Assembly (NCBI GenBank): GCA_949317995.1
Contig: OX439036.1
Coordinates: 85,256,420 to 85,320,419 of the forward strand
DNA from: Acholoe squamosa
Lineage: Eukaryota; Annelida; Polychaeta; Phyllodocida; Polynoidae
Length of the DNA stretch: 64,000 bases
Reading direction: 5' to 3'
The position numbers and the translations under genes are program-made. Positions 33,507 through 46,553 of this stretch are shown one piece after another; within the stretch, counting starts at the first letter, position 1; every line of letters begins with the position of its first letter. A model generated the notes under the pieces. The model made no database searches and was not told where the DNA came from. It saw nothing but the letters and a program-made list of their open reading frames with translations.

Positions 33507-34422
33507 AAAGCATACATGGGGGATTAGCATGAAGAAGGAAAAAACCCTTCAAATCAGTTCTTTTCTATATTAATTATTTAGAGAAGGATTGGTTTTGCCA
33601 AATTCTATGGAAAATATGTTCATAGGTCTCTAAAATGTGTCCAAAATCAAGGAAAAATCATGTTTATATTGCTGTCGGAGTGGTCTGCAGGCCGCGCTGC
33701 AGGTTCATTTCAGTCTAGGCCCACTGGCATAGTGCAGATTATTTTGATAGGCCCGATTTATTTTTTACCTTATTCTTAACAGGGTATGCATATCATATCT
33801 GTGTAGTATTGGCCACTTGCAGCTAGTCTAGGTAGTACAGAGAGGGGTTATTTTTGCGCTTTGACATATCATCTGTATTAGTTAAGTTAGGCACTGACAC
33901 CGCAAATGGTATATCTACCGCTTCAAGGAAACTATCCAGGGTATAATATTTTGGGACATTTCTTTGAAATCATCTAGAAATGTAGTATTGTATAACCCAG
34001 TATCCATGTTATGTACTCTCACAAATCTTCCCATGCATGGCATGTGAATATTGTGTACTTTTTGCAGTGATTTTTATGTATTTTTCTACAATTTTTCATA
34101 ATTTGTCAATTATATCCACAGTAAACTACAACAAGGACACTTACACCATATAGAGCAAGATCAAAAGAATATCCATGCCAAATTTGATGGTCCTAGAGGC
34201 ACTGCTTGTCATGAAACTGACTCAAAGATGAAGAGGGCGGTGTCCACGGACAGAGACATAGAAATCAGGCTGATTTTGGGTATAACTTGGCCTGAAAGGC
34301 ACCCTATATCATGAGATAGAGTGGTCCAAGGAGCATAAAACCTAGGGGCCTGTGTAAAAACATCTATTGGATTATAAAAATCTCAATTATAGACAAGACA
34401 TGCACACAGCCCATTAATAGTA
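33507..34422. other. 916-bp unique DNA between the 460-bp direct repeats
   Basis: No ORF with domain signal. If the repeats were LTRs, this would be the internal part of a small non-autonomous (TRIM-like) element. No primer-binding site or polypurine tract is clear, and the repeats do not have TG...CA ends. Confidence 0.4.
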
Positions 34423-34882
34423 GGTCTCAGTGAAGGAAATCCCGCAGAAAACCGGAAGTCATATACGATTGTGGTCAGAAGTGAATACTGCAGGCACACT
34501 GAATGGTCAATAACCATGTTGAAAATAGTGCCAATAAATATAAAACCACTACACATGTTGTTGAACATTTGCTGCTTTGGATAAAATACCAGGAGGGCAT
34601 TTCTCAAAGTGCTTACCCATTTTTTCAAAGGTTAGATTGGAAATAGTGAATCTACATTTTATTCAGTGCAGATTTAGGCAGAATCAGGGTGTTTTTACGC
34701 GATAGTCCAGTGCTCAAAATTTTCGTGGTCAATTCATATTTTAAGTCAGCCTATATTATGAAGGAAAGATGTATCTATTAATTCTGGGGTGATTTTTAGA
34801 AAATGAACATGTTCCAATGGGTGCTATCGCGTTTCGCGCTACATTAAATTATAGTGCGGAACCAATTCCTTCTGTGAGACCT
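34423..34882. repeat. 460-bp long direct repeat, right copy
   Basis: Same 460-bp unit as 33047-33506, same orientation, offset 1376 bp. It is followed within about 35 bp by the family F MITE at 34918. Confidence 0.9.
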
Positions 34883-34917
34883 GAGAATGACACCGACCCT
34901 TGATTCCACTTCAGTGG

Positions 34918-35011
34918 CCAATAATCCACTGTGCCCACTGTGCCTATTCGACCGACTTTGGTTTGTGATTCACATGGCCAAGTCGGCCGGTCGAGCCCAG
35001 TGGTTTATTGG
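34918..35011. mobile_element. MITE family F, 94 bp, copy 2
   Basis: CCAATAATCCACTG at the left and CAGTGGTTTATTGG at the right are inverted with few mismatches. The interior CGACCGACTTTGG and AAGTCGGCCGGTCG are also inverted. Related to 26831-26916. Confidence 0.7.
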
Positions 35012-35652
35012 TCTTGGAGAACAAACGCAAGCATGATCAAATATCGGTATGTACATTTCACTATCAGTCTGTCGCATGCAGATGCACTGCATGTGCTGGT
35101 CGTCACGCCTCGTTGGCTAACTAATTTTAAACAATGACCATCGAAATGTTTCCCTAAATGTATATTTCTCTGTGTACATTTTCCATGGACCATACACATA
35201 TAATTATATATTTGATAAATACCATACTCCATAGACCAGGTTCTTGGGTCCGTGGGCGTCAGAAATCTGTTGGAATTTTTACCCTTGAATTGATGTATTT
35301 TTAAAGAATTTTGGGAGTGCGTTTGAATTTTCACCGGACAAATTTAGGGAATTCTTTTCTTTCCAAAGTTGAGGGGGGGGGGGCAGACATATGCTCTTCC
35401 CCACATTCCGCTGCTTTATATGAGGGTGCTCTGCAGCTTAACAGCGCTATAAATATCAGTATTCAGACGCTTTCAGCTCTGTGCAGAACCGTAACAGGTG
35501 TCCGGGTCAAAACGTGTGCTTGGAGAGTAGTGCTAGGAGGGGCACCCTGTGGTCTAGGTCATGGAGCTGTAGACTTGTGCAAACACTCAGAATCCCGATT
35601 CTATTTACACCACACGTAATTTTAGTTTGCTCGAGGGGGATATTACCTCTCA

Positions 35653-35986
35653 TAAGGGAATGATAATTTTTAAACAAGAGGGAAGGGGCAGTGGATTTGC
35701 GCAAGGACACATGCCAACATTTTGCCCCCCTTCCTCGTAAGGGTTAAATATTTTTTTGCCCCCCCCCCCTTCGGAGGAGTTGAGAATCGCATGTGAATGT
35801 GCCTTTTAGCCTATAATATTGCACAGGCGTTTTCAGTGAAAATATGCAAAATTACCCCCCCCCCTCCGATCAGGGGTTGATCAGGGGGTTGAAAAAAGCC
35901 CCCCCCCCCTCAATCAAGGGGTCGAAAGAATGTTGCCCCCTCAACCCACCCCCTCCCCTTTCTTAAAACAAATGATCACTCCTTAA
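35653..35986. mobile_element. Harbinger-type MITE with G/C-runs (family G), copy 2
   Basis: TAA|GGGAATGATAATTTTTAAAC at the left and ATGATCACTCCT|TAA at the right: degraded TIRs with a TAA target duplication. C-runs of 8-12 lie inside. Its interior is inverted relative to the copy at 52614-52943. Confidence 0.75.
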
Positions 35987-37097
35987 CGCAAATGGTCCCT
36001 GTATTTCCCCTATTCTACGGAGCAGAACCCTGGTTGCTAGGGACTTGGCAAAGGGTCAAATTACATAGGGAATGTACTAGAAAAAAGTCACCTTTTTTGC
36101 TGATTTCTTTTCTGATACTGGGGTTAGAAAATAGTGCATAAAGTATGTGGTGTTAATTTTAAATATCTTTTAGAATATGTAATGCATTTTTCCAAAGGTA
36201 GTCTAGATCTTTTCTGATAGGGTTTGAACACATTTTTCTAGTACATTTCCTATCTAATTTAACCCTTCATGAGGATTCTTATCAGTAGGGAGATAAGGCT
36301 GATAAGGGCTGCGCTGGTTGCTATGACGTCACTGCTGCTCCAAGATTATACTTTTACTCATCTAGGCCTACCTGCCTAAGTAACAGTAACACGGCCGTCT
36401 ACAGTGGAAATGCTGATAGCTCAATAATTTGAAAATGGGAATTTGCAAGACATGGTAAAATAATGATTGTCTGAGGGCACAGAACAAGTTTATCCCCGCA
36501 GTTTATCACATGCACCATAGGTTTTTTAATAATGGTACCAAAAATCCGGACCAAAAGCGGGCCCAGAATTGGATCTCTCCATATCTTGTAATTAAGAGTG
36601 AAATCGACATTATAATGAGAAGTCTTAAATATTTCAGTAGAGTCGGTATGATCCAGGATGCTCAAATAAGAGGACGGTGGGAGGACGGCCCATGGATTTT
36701 ATTCCAGTGAGAAGTTCTGCTTGGAGAGTTGGAGTGACACTGAGCCATAAAGAGGACACTGCAGACGACATTCAGACTACCACGTAGCGTCAGTACCACA
36801 TAGGAAACAGGGAGTGCTGCTTCTCCTAGAGGGTTAGTCCCAAAACTTTCGCAACTCTTCACACACATTTCTCAGGAATCCGGACCTGGATGGGAGTGAG
36901 TCTAATGAGCATTTAGATAGGGCCCTCAGCGCCTGAGGTGGGTCTATCACAGTTGGCCAAGGAAGAGGAGTTAAAGATCTAGGATTTCGGCTGGGTTTGG
37001 ACAAAAGGAGAGACACTACTCGGAAAGTAACCTACATTGGACTTGCCACCAACACATCAGTTTGCCCTATTTTGGGTCTGGACTTTTGTAAACCACC
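35987..37097 (+). other. innexin upstream region and probable 5' UTR
   Basis: No coding signal. The innexin ATG (37098) sits in a strong Kozak context (CCACCATGG). No TATA box or upstream exon could be placed with confidence, so the transcription start is unknown. Confidence 0.4.
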
Positions 37098-37663
37098 ATG
37101 GATTCCATTGTGAGTGTGTTTACCGATCTCCCCAGTGCTTCGGCCAAGAGGGATGATGATTTCGTGGACCGTGTTAACAGTCGATATTCTGTGATTATTT
37201 TGATAGTGTTCGCCATTACCGTGTGCATGCATCAGTATGTCGGCACCCCCATCACCTGTTGGGCACCTGTGCACTTCACTGGAAGCCACACCAAATATGC
37301 AAATTCCTACTGCTGGGTGAAAAACACTTACTATCTTCCCCTCAATGATCGTATTCCAAAACCAGATGAGCCAAGACAAACCATCCCATATTACCAATGG
37401 GTGCCCTTCATTCTCCTTGGTCAAGCCATGTTATTCTACTTGCCCAGTATTATCTGGCACTCTTTCAACAGGGTTGCTGGCGTGGATGCCGACAATATTC
37501 TTCAAGCTGCTAGCACATTCAACAAAACAGAAGCTGATGATTCCAGACAGAAGACCCTCACCTTGATAAGAAACCAAATGCATAGGTTCTTATCTTCCAG
37601 GAAAGGTGTAGGATCAGGCAACTTCAAAGATAAGCTAGCAAGACGGCAGTGTTGTGGAAGAAG
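37098..37663 (+). CDS. innexin, exon 1 (TM1-TM2, cytoplasmic loop)
   Basis: Innexins form invertebrate gap-junction channels and hemichannels in the plasma membrane. The ATG in ACCATGG context gives MDSIVSVFTD. TM1 spans about 31-47. Extracellular loop 1 has the family Cys pair C54 and C72 in ITCWAPVHF and YANSYCWVKNTYYLP. The innexin signature YYQWVPF is at 98-104, leading into TM2 (about 103-121). The cytoplasmic loop follows. The exon ends at a donor GAAG|GTAAAT in phase 2. Joined to exon 2 it gives 1308 bp, exactly 436 codons with the stop, a normal innexin length. The splice is inferred from frame, consensus sites and homology. Confidence 0.96.
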
Positions 37664-38572
37664 GTAAATTCTAAAATTCGTATAGATTTATAAAGAAGTC
37701 ATGCAACTATCAATAATATTTAATTATTCAATTCGATTATTAATTATTCGATTCGATTAATAAAGTTGTGGTACAAAAGCCTGAAAAGGTGCCACTTTAC
37801 AAGATTTTAAGCACGCTTACAAAATAGGCCAAAAAAAAAGTAGTGTTTCAGGTTAGGCCAAAAAAAAAGGTGCATGTTGACATGCTTAAAAAAAATTAGG
37901 AAGGGTAGGTAAGATTTTTTTTCATTTTGTAAAACTTTTCAACTGCTGCAAAGACTCACTATGAGTCGCAATAACTTGGGGGCGAGTTACGCCGACTCAG
38001 GAATGACTAAATTGACTAAAAGTTTGGCCAAAACCTATATTTTCTTCAAAAAAGGAGAAAAAAAGTTAGGGTATGCCCTGTTTTGCCTCGTAGGGTTGGG
38101 TTAACTGAAACAAACAATTCATATATTTTTTTGCATAACCCGACCCTACCTAGCAAACAAGGCCGACCATAGGTATTTTTCTACAATTTTGAAGAAAACT
38201 ATTTATTTTAGGGTGTTTTTTTTTTAAAGTCAATTTGGACATCTGTGAGTCATCAAGGTGAGTCACTGGTCATCAGAACGAGTCATGAGTCACTGTCACT
38301 ACCAGTTAAAAAACTTGCAAAAAATAAAAAGGAATTTGGTATTGAAGGCAGCTATTTTCAAATGTCCAATATTTTTACAGTTTTAATGAGGTCATTATTT
38401 TTCAAAGCAAATTTTTGCCAAAACACCATAATTTTGGGCAGACAAAGGCCTAAAGAAATCTTTAAAAAAAAATCCGACCTACCTTCCCTAATTTTTTGGG
38501 CCCATGTTACCTGAATACAACAACTTTTTTTAGGCCTGATAATGAATGACAACTACCTAATGCACAGATTGT

Positions 38573-38576
<4 letters not shown>

Positions 38577-38669
<93 letters not shown>
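38577..38669. repeat. (TA)n(TG)n microsatellite
   Basis: About 38 TA repeats followed by about 8 TG repeats in the innexin intron. Confidence 0.98.
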
Positions 38670-40082
38670 AGCAGACATTGAATTTACACTGTCGAGATGA
38701 TATCGAAAATGTGCACATTAACATGATTAGGCCAATTTAAGGATGATGCAATAGTGTCAATGGATGGGAAGGGGTTGTATTCTCCAAGATTTCCCTGTGC
38801 GTTCCTGGCTTTTTTTTTGACAAAGGAAATTAGCTAATTAATTTACAGTCGCTGTACCTGCGTCCTCAACCATATTCAGCGGGTATTGGGTGATTTGGCC
38901 AAAAGGCTATGTACATTTTACATGCCTCTTCAATGTCCACATGCCAGTGCCCTTGCCAAATCTTTTAGGAATCTTGTGTATTGAGTGAGTGCCCCTCCCT
39001 CCCCCTAATAAATGCCTGTTGCCCTCCTACACGGTTGAAAGTTTGATATAGGGTCTAAAGACAAGTCTACAGCATCATAAAAGTGCCCCCTTGCACTGTT
39101 TGGAAAGGGAACGGGTGTTGTAGTAGGGATATATAAACGGGATAAAGTCCCCCGTAGTTTACCCCAGCACCACTCCTGCCTTTGTCCTGTGACCACCTAT
39201 GTAGGTCAAAGCCACACAGATGGAAGCTGGCTCCAGGTCACAGGGGTACTAGTCTAGTACACAATCTGTTGTTGGTGTTGAGCTTTAGGAAATCCTAAAC
39301 ATCCTAGACAATAGCCTTATGCAATAGCCTCTATATGTGGTAGCCACGTCGTTAGGTACTCTGTATTACAGGATCTCGCACAGTGTCTATTTTGTCCACA
39401 TCGTCCAAAGAACTATCAATTTCATCTGTGGTTTGTCTACATCGTCCACATGTTCTTTTTCGAGCGTAAAAGCTTTAATATATAAGCCTCACTTGGTTGC
39501 CTTTCATGTTTCCTTACTACAGGATACATTGTAAAACCCCACGTATAAGCCATGGCTTTTCTACAGACCATTCCAGACCTTTGTCTTTTGATGTGGCTTA
39601 TGTAATGTTCCTGAACTAAGGGTGCGAGCGTTTGTATGTATTCTCGGGAGCAGCAATAGCGTTACACTTATAGGGACCAATGTAGCACTTTGATATCAGT
39701 TCCTTTTCTCCCCATGGTACAAGTTAGAGTCCTCCAGAGGGGTTAAACTAAATAGGAAATGCTCAGAAAAGATGTAGACATTATACAGCAAAATGCATTA
39801 CAAAATGAGAAAGATATAAAAGTATTGCGTCACATTCTTTTTTCCAATCCTTATATTAGAAAGGAGAACAGCTAAAAGGACATTTGCTGATATATAATTT
39901 GACCATTTGCCTGGTCCTTGGCAACCAGAAATTGAGGTAATATAGTGTCGTCACCTAGAATAGACACCCCCTGCTTCAGCCTACAGTTTTGCCGTAGTTT
40001 CATTGTCAAAGCTGATGTTTGGCAAGTTTGACAATAATTCCTCCTAAAGAAAATACTTTAGGGGGGGGTCTAGATGGGGGGT

Positions 40083-40310
40083 CCCCATGTCACTTGTCGA
40101 TTTTAAGAAAAGCCCATGTCACACGTCACTAAATTTGAAATCTCCTATGTCCTTGTCACTTAGCTCCATGTCACATGTCGATTTTAAGAAAGGACCATGT
40201 CCCATGTCATTATCTTTTTTTCTCCCTCGTCCTTGTCACTAGGACTCTATGTCCCTTGTCGATTTTAAGAAAAGGCCATGTCACACTGCCGAATTTAGGG
40301 GTCTAGACCC
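40083..40310. repeat. 80-bp tandem repeat, three units
   Basis: GTCGATTTTAAGAAA recurs at 40097, 40177 and 40258 (80-81 bp apart) with CCATGTCAC and CCTTGTCACT nearby. The array is bracketed by GGGGGGGTCTAGA and TCTAGACCCCCTAA, an inverted pair, so the block may be a small TIR element with an internal array. Confidence 0.8.
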
Positions 40311-40799
40311 CCTAAGGATTTGACGCCCCCACGTGACATGCTGGCAGGTCGTCATCCACCTTGAATAGGTGTTAGCTCATCTTAATCTTCATAGCCAGTC
40401 TACTAAGCTCACCAAACTACGTAAATAAAAGGCTAGACATAAAAAAAAGTCCTACATAATATGATAATGTTTGGCAAAGGCTGTTCTGTACTTGTCATTA
40501 GTCAGTCTACCCTCAAATTAAGTATGTGCAAACATTTACCCAGTTACAGTTACCAGTGTGGTATTTACTGTCTGCTAACAGTCACAGAGTCATATATCCC
40601 ATACGCTGGAATGAAGAGTGTAGAATATACTGATAGATTTACCTCTTTCCTGATGCTGACCACAATGTCTAGAGTTTATACAGGTCAACAATAAACACTA
40701 TATAATAATATACAGGGGGTGGGGGGGTCTAGGGGGTGCACGGCCGTGGGACATAGCCGATCAAATAACCTGTCTGAGCCTGAGGGCAGTATTGGGTGT

Positions 40800-40975
40800 A
40801 AGCGGGGTGGAGCTGGTTCTGGCGACTTGCACTGATAAGCTGATAAGGTAGGGACCAGCATGTCCCTGGAAGTGGATGTTATCCAGGGACAAGGTACCCA
40901 TCAAGACAATACCTTATCAGTGTGTTTTGCCACCTTGGCATAACCAGTGAAATTAAAAATGGTGTCCAGGCTCCT
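40800..40975 (+). repeat. dispersed repeat family C, copy in the innexin intron
   Basis: GGAGCTGGTTCTGGCGACTT, GGGACCAGCATGTCCCTGGA and CCAGGGACAAGGTACCCATC align with 13395-13490. TGTCCCTGG and CCAGGGACA form a 9-bp stem. It ends near AACCAGTGAAATTAAAAATG, matching AACCAGCGAAATTCAAAATG at about 13520. Confidence 0.75.
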
Positions 40976-42832
40976 ACAAGCGATGTCAAAACATCTAACA
41001 CTGACATTCACGGATGCAATACGGATGGACGGATATCATATTACCGTAGTTAGACCTAACACAAAAAAAAAAACAAGACTATCTAAAGGCATGGTCCCAA
41101 GGTTCTTCCCTAAACCGGACCCTTACAGCTCCCCTCCCTGCATGACGTTTTACCTGCCCACATGCATACCAACGCGTGTGACGTCACCCAAAGTGACCCT
41201 GTCTACACTGTGTCCTCTACAGTGGAGTAGACGTGCCATAGTCACTGCTCCTGCACCACCTTTAGTGGGAATAAATAAAACAGCAATATAAATATATGTG
41301 TCTGGCCTGTACTTTTTTGTTGGTAGAGTCCGCTTTACTGGCAGAAAATAAGCGTGACAACCTTTCTTATGGTAAAATGCAGTCACTAAGTAGGCCACAA
41401 AAAGTATCGTATTAATACCCATCAGTATGAACCAACCATTTACCAAATCACTTCACTAGTCACTGTGGGTAAAATATCATCTTAAAAAAAAAAATTGAAA
41501 TAGAAATGGCCAAAATGATAATCATATCTGAAGAAAGTTTGGACACATCTTGGGGTGTGCCATGATCATGCAAGCTACGTGATAACTGAACTAGAAAGCC
41601 TTATATAGAGAACATAACCGTTTATACAGAACATAATTGTTGGGAGGTGCTTTGAATCCACATGAATAGAGTGTGGAACATAAAAACTGTTGTCGGTGTC
41701 CCCATACTATTCTAGTGTTGACCGACCATGGCCAGTGTATACATGGACAGCGTTTGGCACAGGATGAGGTGATATATACATAACGGAATGGTGAGGGGGA
41801 GGGGAGAAGGGGACTTTCCTGAGGGTTGGGAGATGTGTGGACTCTCTTTTTACTTTCCCCATTCCAAGTATATTATGTATTGCACAGAAAAACACCTACT
41901 AGTTATTGTGATAATAATATATGGAATTAGTAGAACAGTTTATATCAACTGAAATGATGTGTGACCTCTAAAAATGCCGAGATGTGCATTGTGCCATAGG
42001 TATTTGGATATACATCGATTCAAGTTATATCCTCCCATACTAAAGGCTGTCACATATTCTAGACATGGTTATTTACGCTGACAGCCGAAATGTGAGCTCG
42101 ACCTCCACCCACTGGCTGGTAGCATATAACCGAGTTTGGTTTAGAGATTAAAGTCCTGACAAACAGAGTGTCCATTGTTCTCTTGTGGAGCGATGAGACA
42201 TCCAAAGTGCAGACCTGTATGCCATAGGGGCTCAAAATATGTAGCAAGAAACATGAACAACTACAAGTCTTGATAAATGCTCCCTCCCCCCAAACCTTGG
42301 TAAAAGGCCAAAGAAAAAAATAATCCTTTCTTTGCACAACATGACCCGAGATACAACTATTGTTGGAGGTTTCTATGGCCCATTCAGCAAATGGGGTCGA
42401 ACAAAATTAGGCTAGGTAGGGAAATCTTTTCAAAGATTTTTTTAACGTACTTTCAACGCAAGTTAGAGATCCAAAAAGAAAGAGGGAAAAAAAGAAGTAA
42501 ATAAATAAAAACCAAAAAAATAACAATTCTCTCCATAAGCACTAAACCATTAGACGACCCCCCCCCCAAAAAAAAAAAAAAAAAGGTCATAAAAAAGCTA
42601 GGGTAGGGCCAAAAAAAAAAGATAGGGTCCATAGCGTTACCTGGACATGACACATTCTTTTGGCCCAATAGGATATTGGTAGGGAAATATACTACATGTC
42701 TTAATCGGTAATATGACAAATGTGATACAAATATAATATGTGTGTATTCCTTGTCAATAAGTGTGTTTTGCGACCAAAATCAGTAAATCGGTTATTCAGT
42801 AATGTTTATTTCCTTTTGTGTTTTCTCCTCAG

Positions 42833-43574
42833 GTTTGGAGCCTACTTATCGTTACTGTACATCATCACCAAGACCTTATACGTCATAATTGGCATTGGTC
42901 AGCTCTTCCTGCTGGACTGGATGCTGGGCACCCAGTACTCTGTCTACGGCTTCCACGTTATGCGTTGGATGGTCACTGACCACGACTGGACCAACTCCCC
43001 CTTTGTGGCCTTCCCCAGGGTCACTATGTGCGACTTCAATGTGCGGCGTCTGGGTAACGTGCACCGATACACCGTTCAGTGCACCCTCCCTATCAACCTG
43101 TACAATGAGAAGATCTTCATGTTCCTGTGGTTCTGGATCGTTATCGTGGCCGCCATGTCTATCTACAGTTTGATAGTGTGGATAGCACGTGCTGTATCTA
43201 CCACTGATAAGAATAACTACATCCTTGGGCACCTTAAACACCTGAAGAAGTTAGACTCGGCTTCAGATAGAAATAGGGCTATACGGTTCACTAAGAAGTA
43301 CCTGAGGGCTGATGGCATCTTCCTTCTACGTCTTATCGGCCACAACACCAATACTCTGACCGTCAGTGAGATCATCTGTGTTCTGTGGGACTCCTGGCCC
43401 GATACTGATAACGGCAATAGACCAGCACCGCCCATACCTTCCACTGCCCCCACTGCTCCCTCAGCGCCAGCAGCACCTGAAGATGATGACTTCACCCCAG
43501 AGAAGAAGCCACCCCTACCTGAAGGACCCCCAGGAGCATACCCACCCCTACCAGAGAAAGTACCACTAGCTTAG
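42833..43574 (+). CDS. innexin, exon 2 (TM3-TM4 and C-terminal tail)
   Basis: It completes the innexin begun at 37098. After the splice the protein reads RFGAYLSLLYIITK. TM3 spans about 192-222. Extracellular loop 2 has Cys pair C255 and C272 in MCDFNVRRLGNVHRYTVQC, followed by LPINLYNEKIFMFLWFW leading into TM4 (about 284-306). All four loop cysteines of the family are present. The cytoplasmic tail (about 307-435) ends in a proline-rich segment with repeated PPLPE (PPLPEGPPGAYPPLPEKV), possibly an SH3/WW-type docking site (inference). The stop is at 43572-43574. No nearby AATAAA was noticed. Residues 189-435 are encoded here. Confidence 0.96.
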
Positions 43575-46100
43575 AAAACCCATGGGACTTTACCATTCGA
43601 GTCTCAGTTTATGGGACATGACACTCTGCTAAATTGTGAGTGCTGTTCATTTCAAAGGAGCGTCTGTTCTCATCAAGATTTTACACTAGATTACAGATCG
43701 TGAGCGTTCATATTGTTGGGATATTTTCGGATGAGACTAGGTATAATTTTAATACGTGATGCAGAAGGAAGTTGTAAATGATGTAAAATACATGATGTGA
43801 AATCAGTGTGTGATTGTAAAGATAATAGCCTCCCTAAACCCTTTACATCAATACATATAACTAAGGGTGCATATTTATCCATATTTCTTAACTTGATTGG
43901 CTATCAGTTACTCGATATTTTCTAGTACAGGCACCAATTACTTTCTTAAGCTTCATGCCAAGGCTTTTACGTTTTCTGTACAAGAGGATATCGTATTTGC
44001 GCTTTCGTTAAATATCGAGATTCAATCAACCTGTCACTGAAGTCCGCACATTAGTTACATATTTTCAAGAGTTAAATATGGTCTAAACCTATGGGAATGT
44101 ACTTAACCACACTCCTACTTCTATACGTAGGAGATTCTACAACTATATTCATTTGATTATTACATCTTAATGTATCCATCTAGGTTCTGAACGATTGTCG
44201 GAATAACAGGCTGACAGGGAATGCTGGGATAGTGTTTCAACGTGAATTACATTAGAAATTGAACATGTTATAGGCATACGACATGTGCTCAAATGGAACA
44301 CTATATCATACTTGCGTCAAAGCGTCTAGGTGCTCAAACAGTCACTTTGAGAGCCTGATTACCCCAGGTATTCATATAAAAGCGGGGGTTATCAAAGACA
44401 GGTTCTGAGGCCTATCTACTCATTGCATGTGTACAAAACGAGCCAACTATTAAAATCTGGCCATCTAAAGCTGTGGTGCAGTACTAGTTAAATTCCAACC
44501 ACATTCCGCTTCACATTTCCAAGCAGATATTTTGAGTGGATCACTGGAGAGATACACAGAAAAGTAAGTGGGAGCAGCAATTTTTATTTTCAATGGATAA
44601 TATCTAAGATCATAATCAAATACTAATCCACTTGTATACAAAGAGATTTACATTGCATCATGCTATTATGAAGGTTGGTGTCAGAAACTTGAATTAGTCA
44701 GAAGTAGGAATGTGTATTACTATTAGCAGATTAGCGGTTCCTGTGCAAGGCTGTTTTAATGTATACATAGGAGTATGCCTTGTTTGTAGAATCCAGTGTA
44801 GTTTGTGACGCACCAATAATAGCCACCAACCCATTACTATCTGAAAATCAACCTTTGTTTCATTTGGGTTAGGGTGACCAGTATCTTGTTCAATTGTTCT
44901 TAGTCTTCTATTGAATGTTTGGGATCTACTCACCTTCCTAAATCACGAGACCAACTGTATGAATGCAGTTTCTTTTGTACAAATGCATTTACCGTATGAC
45001 TATTTTGATTTGTATTATCAAACTGAGAAAAAGATTATCATTTTTTTAGGAGGTCACATATTTCAAATATTGCGGTATAAATGCCACTTCTATGTTGCAC
45101 TCTACCTGTTTTACCGATCTGAAAGGGGGGCATATAATCTCGGTGCCACAAAGGCATTCTCGTAGTTACTCACATAGATCTGCATTACTAAGCTTAGCCA
45201 TGGTTGTACTGGTTAAAAATCAAGTTTAGTCTATAATACTCTGAATGGACACAGATCTGCAAAAGGTTAACATTGTTTTTCCCTGAAGGTTTGTGGGATA
45301 GGACACTCATAAGGTACTATCTAATGTATACCCATTATGTGAAAAGCAGTGGCACTTAAAACATCGTACACCTATTGGTTATTGTATTCACATAAAATCT
45401 AGTGTAGGTTCATTGATTTTACATAACTATTTACCCACAAGTAGAAATGACTCCTTCTAAGGGGGTTAAACAGAGGCCTTTGGTGAGCCACGCGATGTGC
45501 TTTCATTCACATGAACAGTGATAGGTATGAACGTGATATGGCATGAACAATGTACATGTAATATATCGGTTATACACTTTGTAAAAGTTACTTATTATTT
45601 TAGACACACGACCAAGGGATTTATATTATATAAAAAAAGAAATAAAACGCTTTTCATAGAAATATCGATGTGTCTTTTTATCAATCTAAATTGCCCTACC
45701 CCAGTCGTATAATGGACTGTTATACTGATTTTGTTTGTGTGTGCTTGTTGCTTATTGTGTATGGGGCTTTTGCTGTAAACTCTGTAAGACAACAATTTGG
45801 TGGTTGTCTATTTTTCCTGATACATGCTATTGGTCATGTGTTGTGTGAATGATGTATAATCAAGAGCCATCGTCAGAAACTGGTACAGGGAAGTGAGAAA
45901 ATTGTGAAAAACATTGGGCGCATCTAACACATGATATAAGCGACAAGTGTGTGCTGTGATGATAAGGGTCTCGTAAGGGATGGTCATCAGCAGGGGGGAT
46001 GGTGAGTTTTCACCCAGAAACAGAAATTTCCCACACCCCCCCCCCTTGAAGGCGGTCAAAACTCATGTGTAACCCACTTACGCCAGAGGAACGGACATTT
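43575..46100. other. innexin 3' flank and intergenic DNA, no gene
   Basis: The 3' UTR is presumably at the left, but its end is not identifiable. AT-rich spacer otherwise, with no domain-bearing frame. Confidence 0.4.
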
Positions 46101-46553
46101 GTGAGCCAGCAAGCAGAAAGGACAGTTACTGCGGGATTAATACCTATTTTGGGCCAAAATAGGTATTTTTGTTGATTTCTGTTGCCATGGAAACATGATT
46201 TTCATTCTAAATAGGAAAATCAATGATCCCATTTGAAGGAACATCCCACAAGGTTTACTATGGTGAAAACAGAATGAAAATACCATTTCTAGATCAAAAG
46301 TTGTGGGCAAAAGAATAAAAATTTATACGAATTTAGCTAATTAGCATAAATTATGCTAATTAGCTATATATCTCATGACCAATTAGACATAGAGCTTATT
46401 AACATATTTAAAATGGTCACACCTACCCATATCTAGCAAGCCATTCCTCCAAAACTAACAGGAGTCTCTTCTCATGCTATGTATCACTGTAAAGCTAGTG
46501 ATTTGAATCTTAAAGTTGACTTTTAGCACGGAGCACCCTTTCTCCTTGCCTCT
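46101..46553 (+). repeat. dispersed repeat family A, copy 2
   Basis: Starts GTGAGCCAGCAAGCAGAAA and ends TCTCCTTGCCTCT, as in the 58885-59455 copy. Flanks GGACATTT and CCACATTT agree in 6 of 8 bases, compatible with a decayed 8-bp target duplication. At 46336-46364 it carries a 29-base palindrome (arm GCTAATTAGCATAA). Non-coding. Confidence 0.8.

Larger units (their letters stand above)
37664..42832 (+). other. innexin intron, phase 2, 5169 bp
   Basis: GT at 37664 and AG at 42831-42832, with a pyrimidine-rich acceptor TTTTGTGTTTTCTCCTCAG. It holds a (TA)n/(TG)n microsatellite, an 80-bp tandem array, a family C copy and runs of A next to GGCCTAA / TTAGGCC pieces (about 37820-37930, 38450-38540, 42570-42630) that look like old short repeats. 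No nested gene is supported. Confidence 0.85.

Noticed and set aside
41150..41446. Minus-strand frame with a hydrophobic N-terminus that looks like a membrane protein
   Set aside because: It is within the innexin intron with no splice context, no family motif and low-complexity surroundings.
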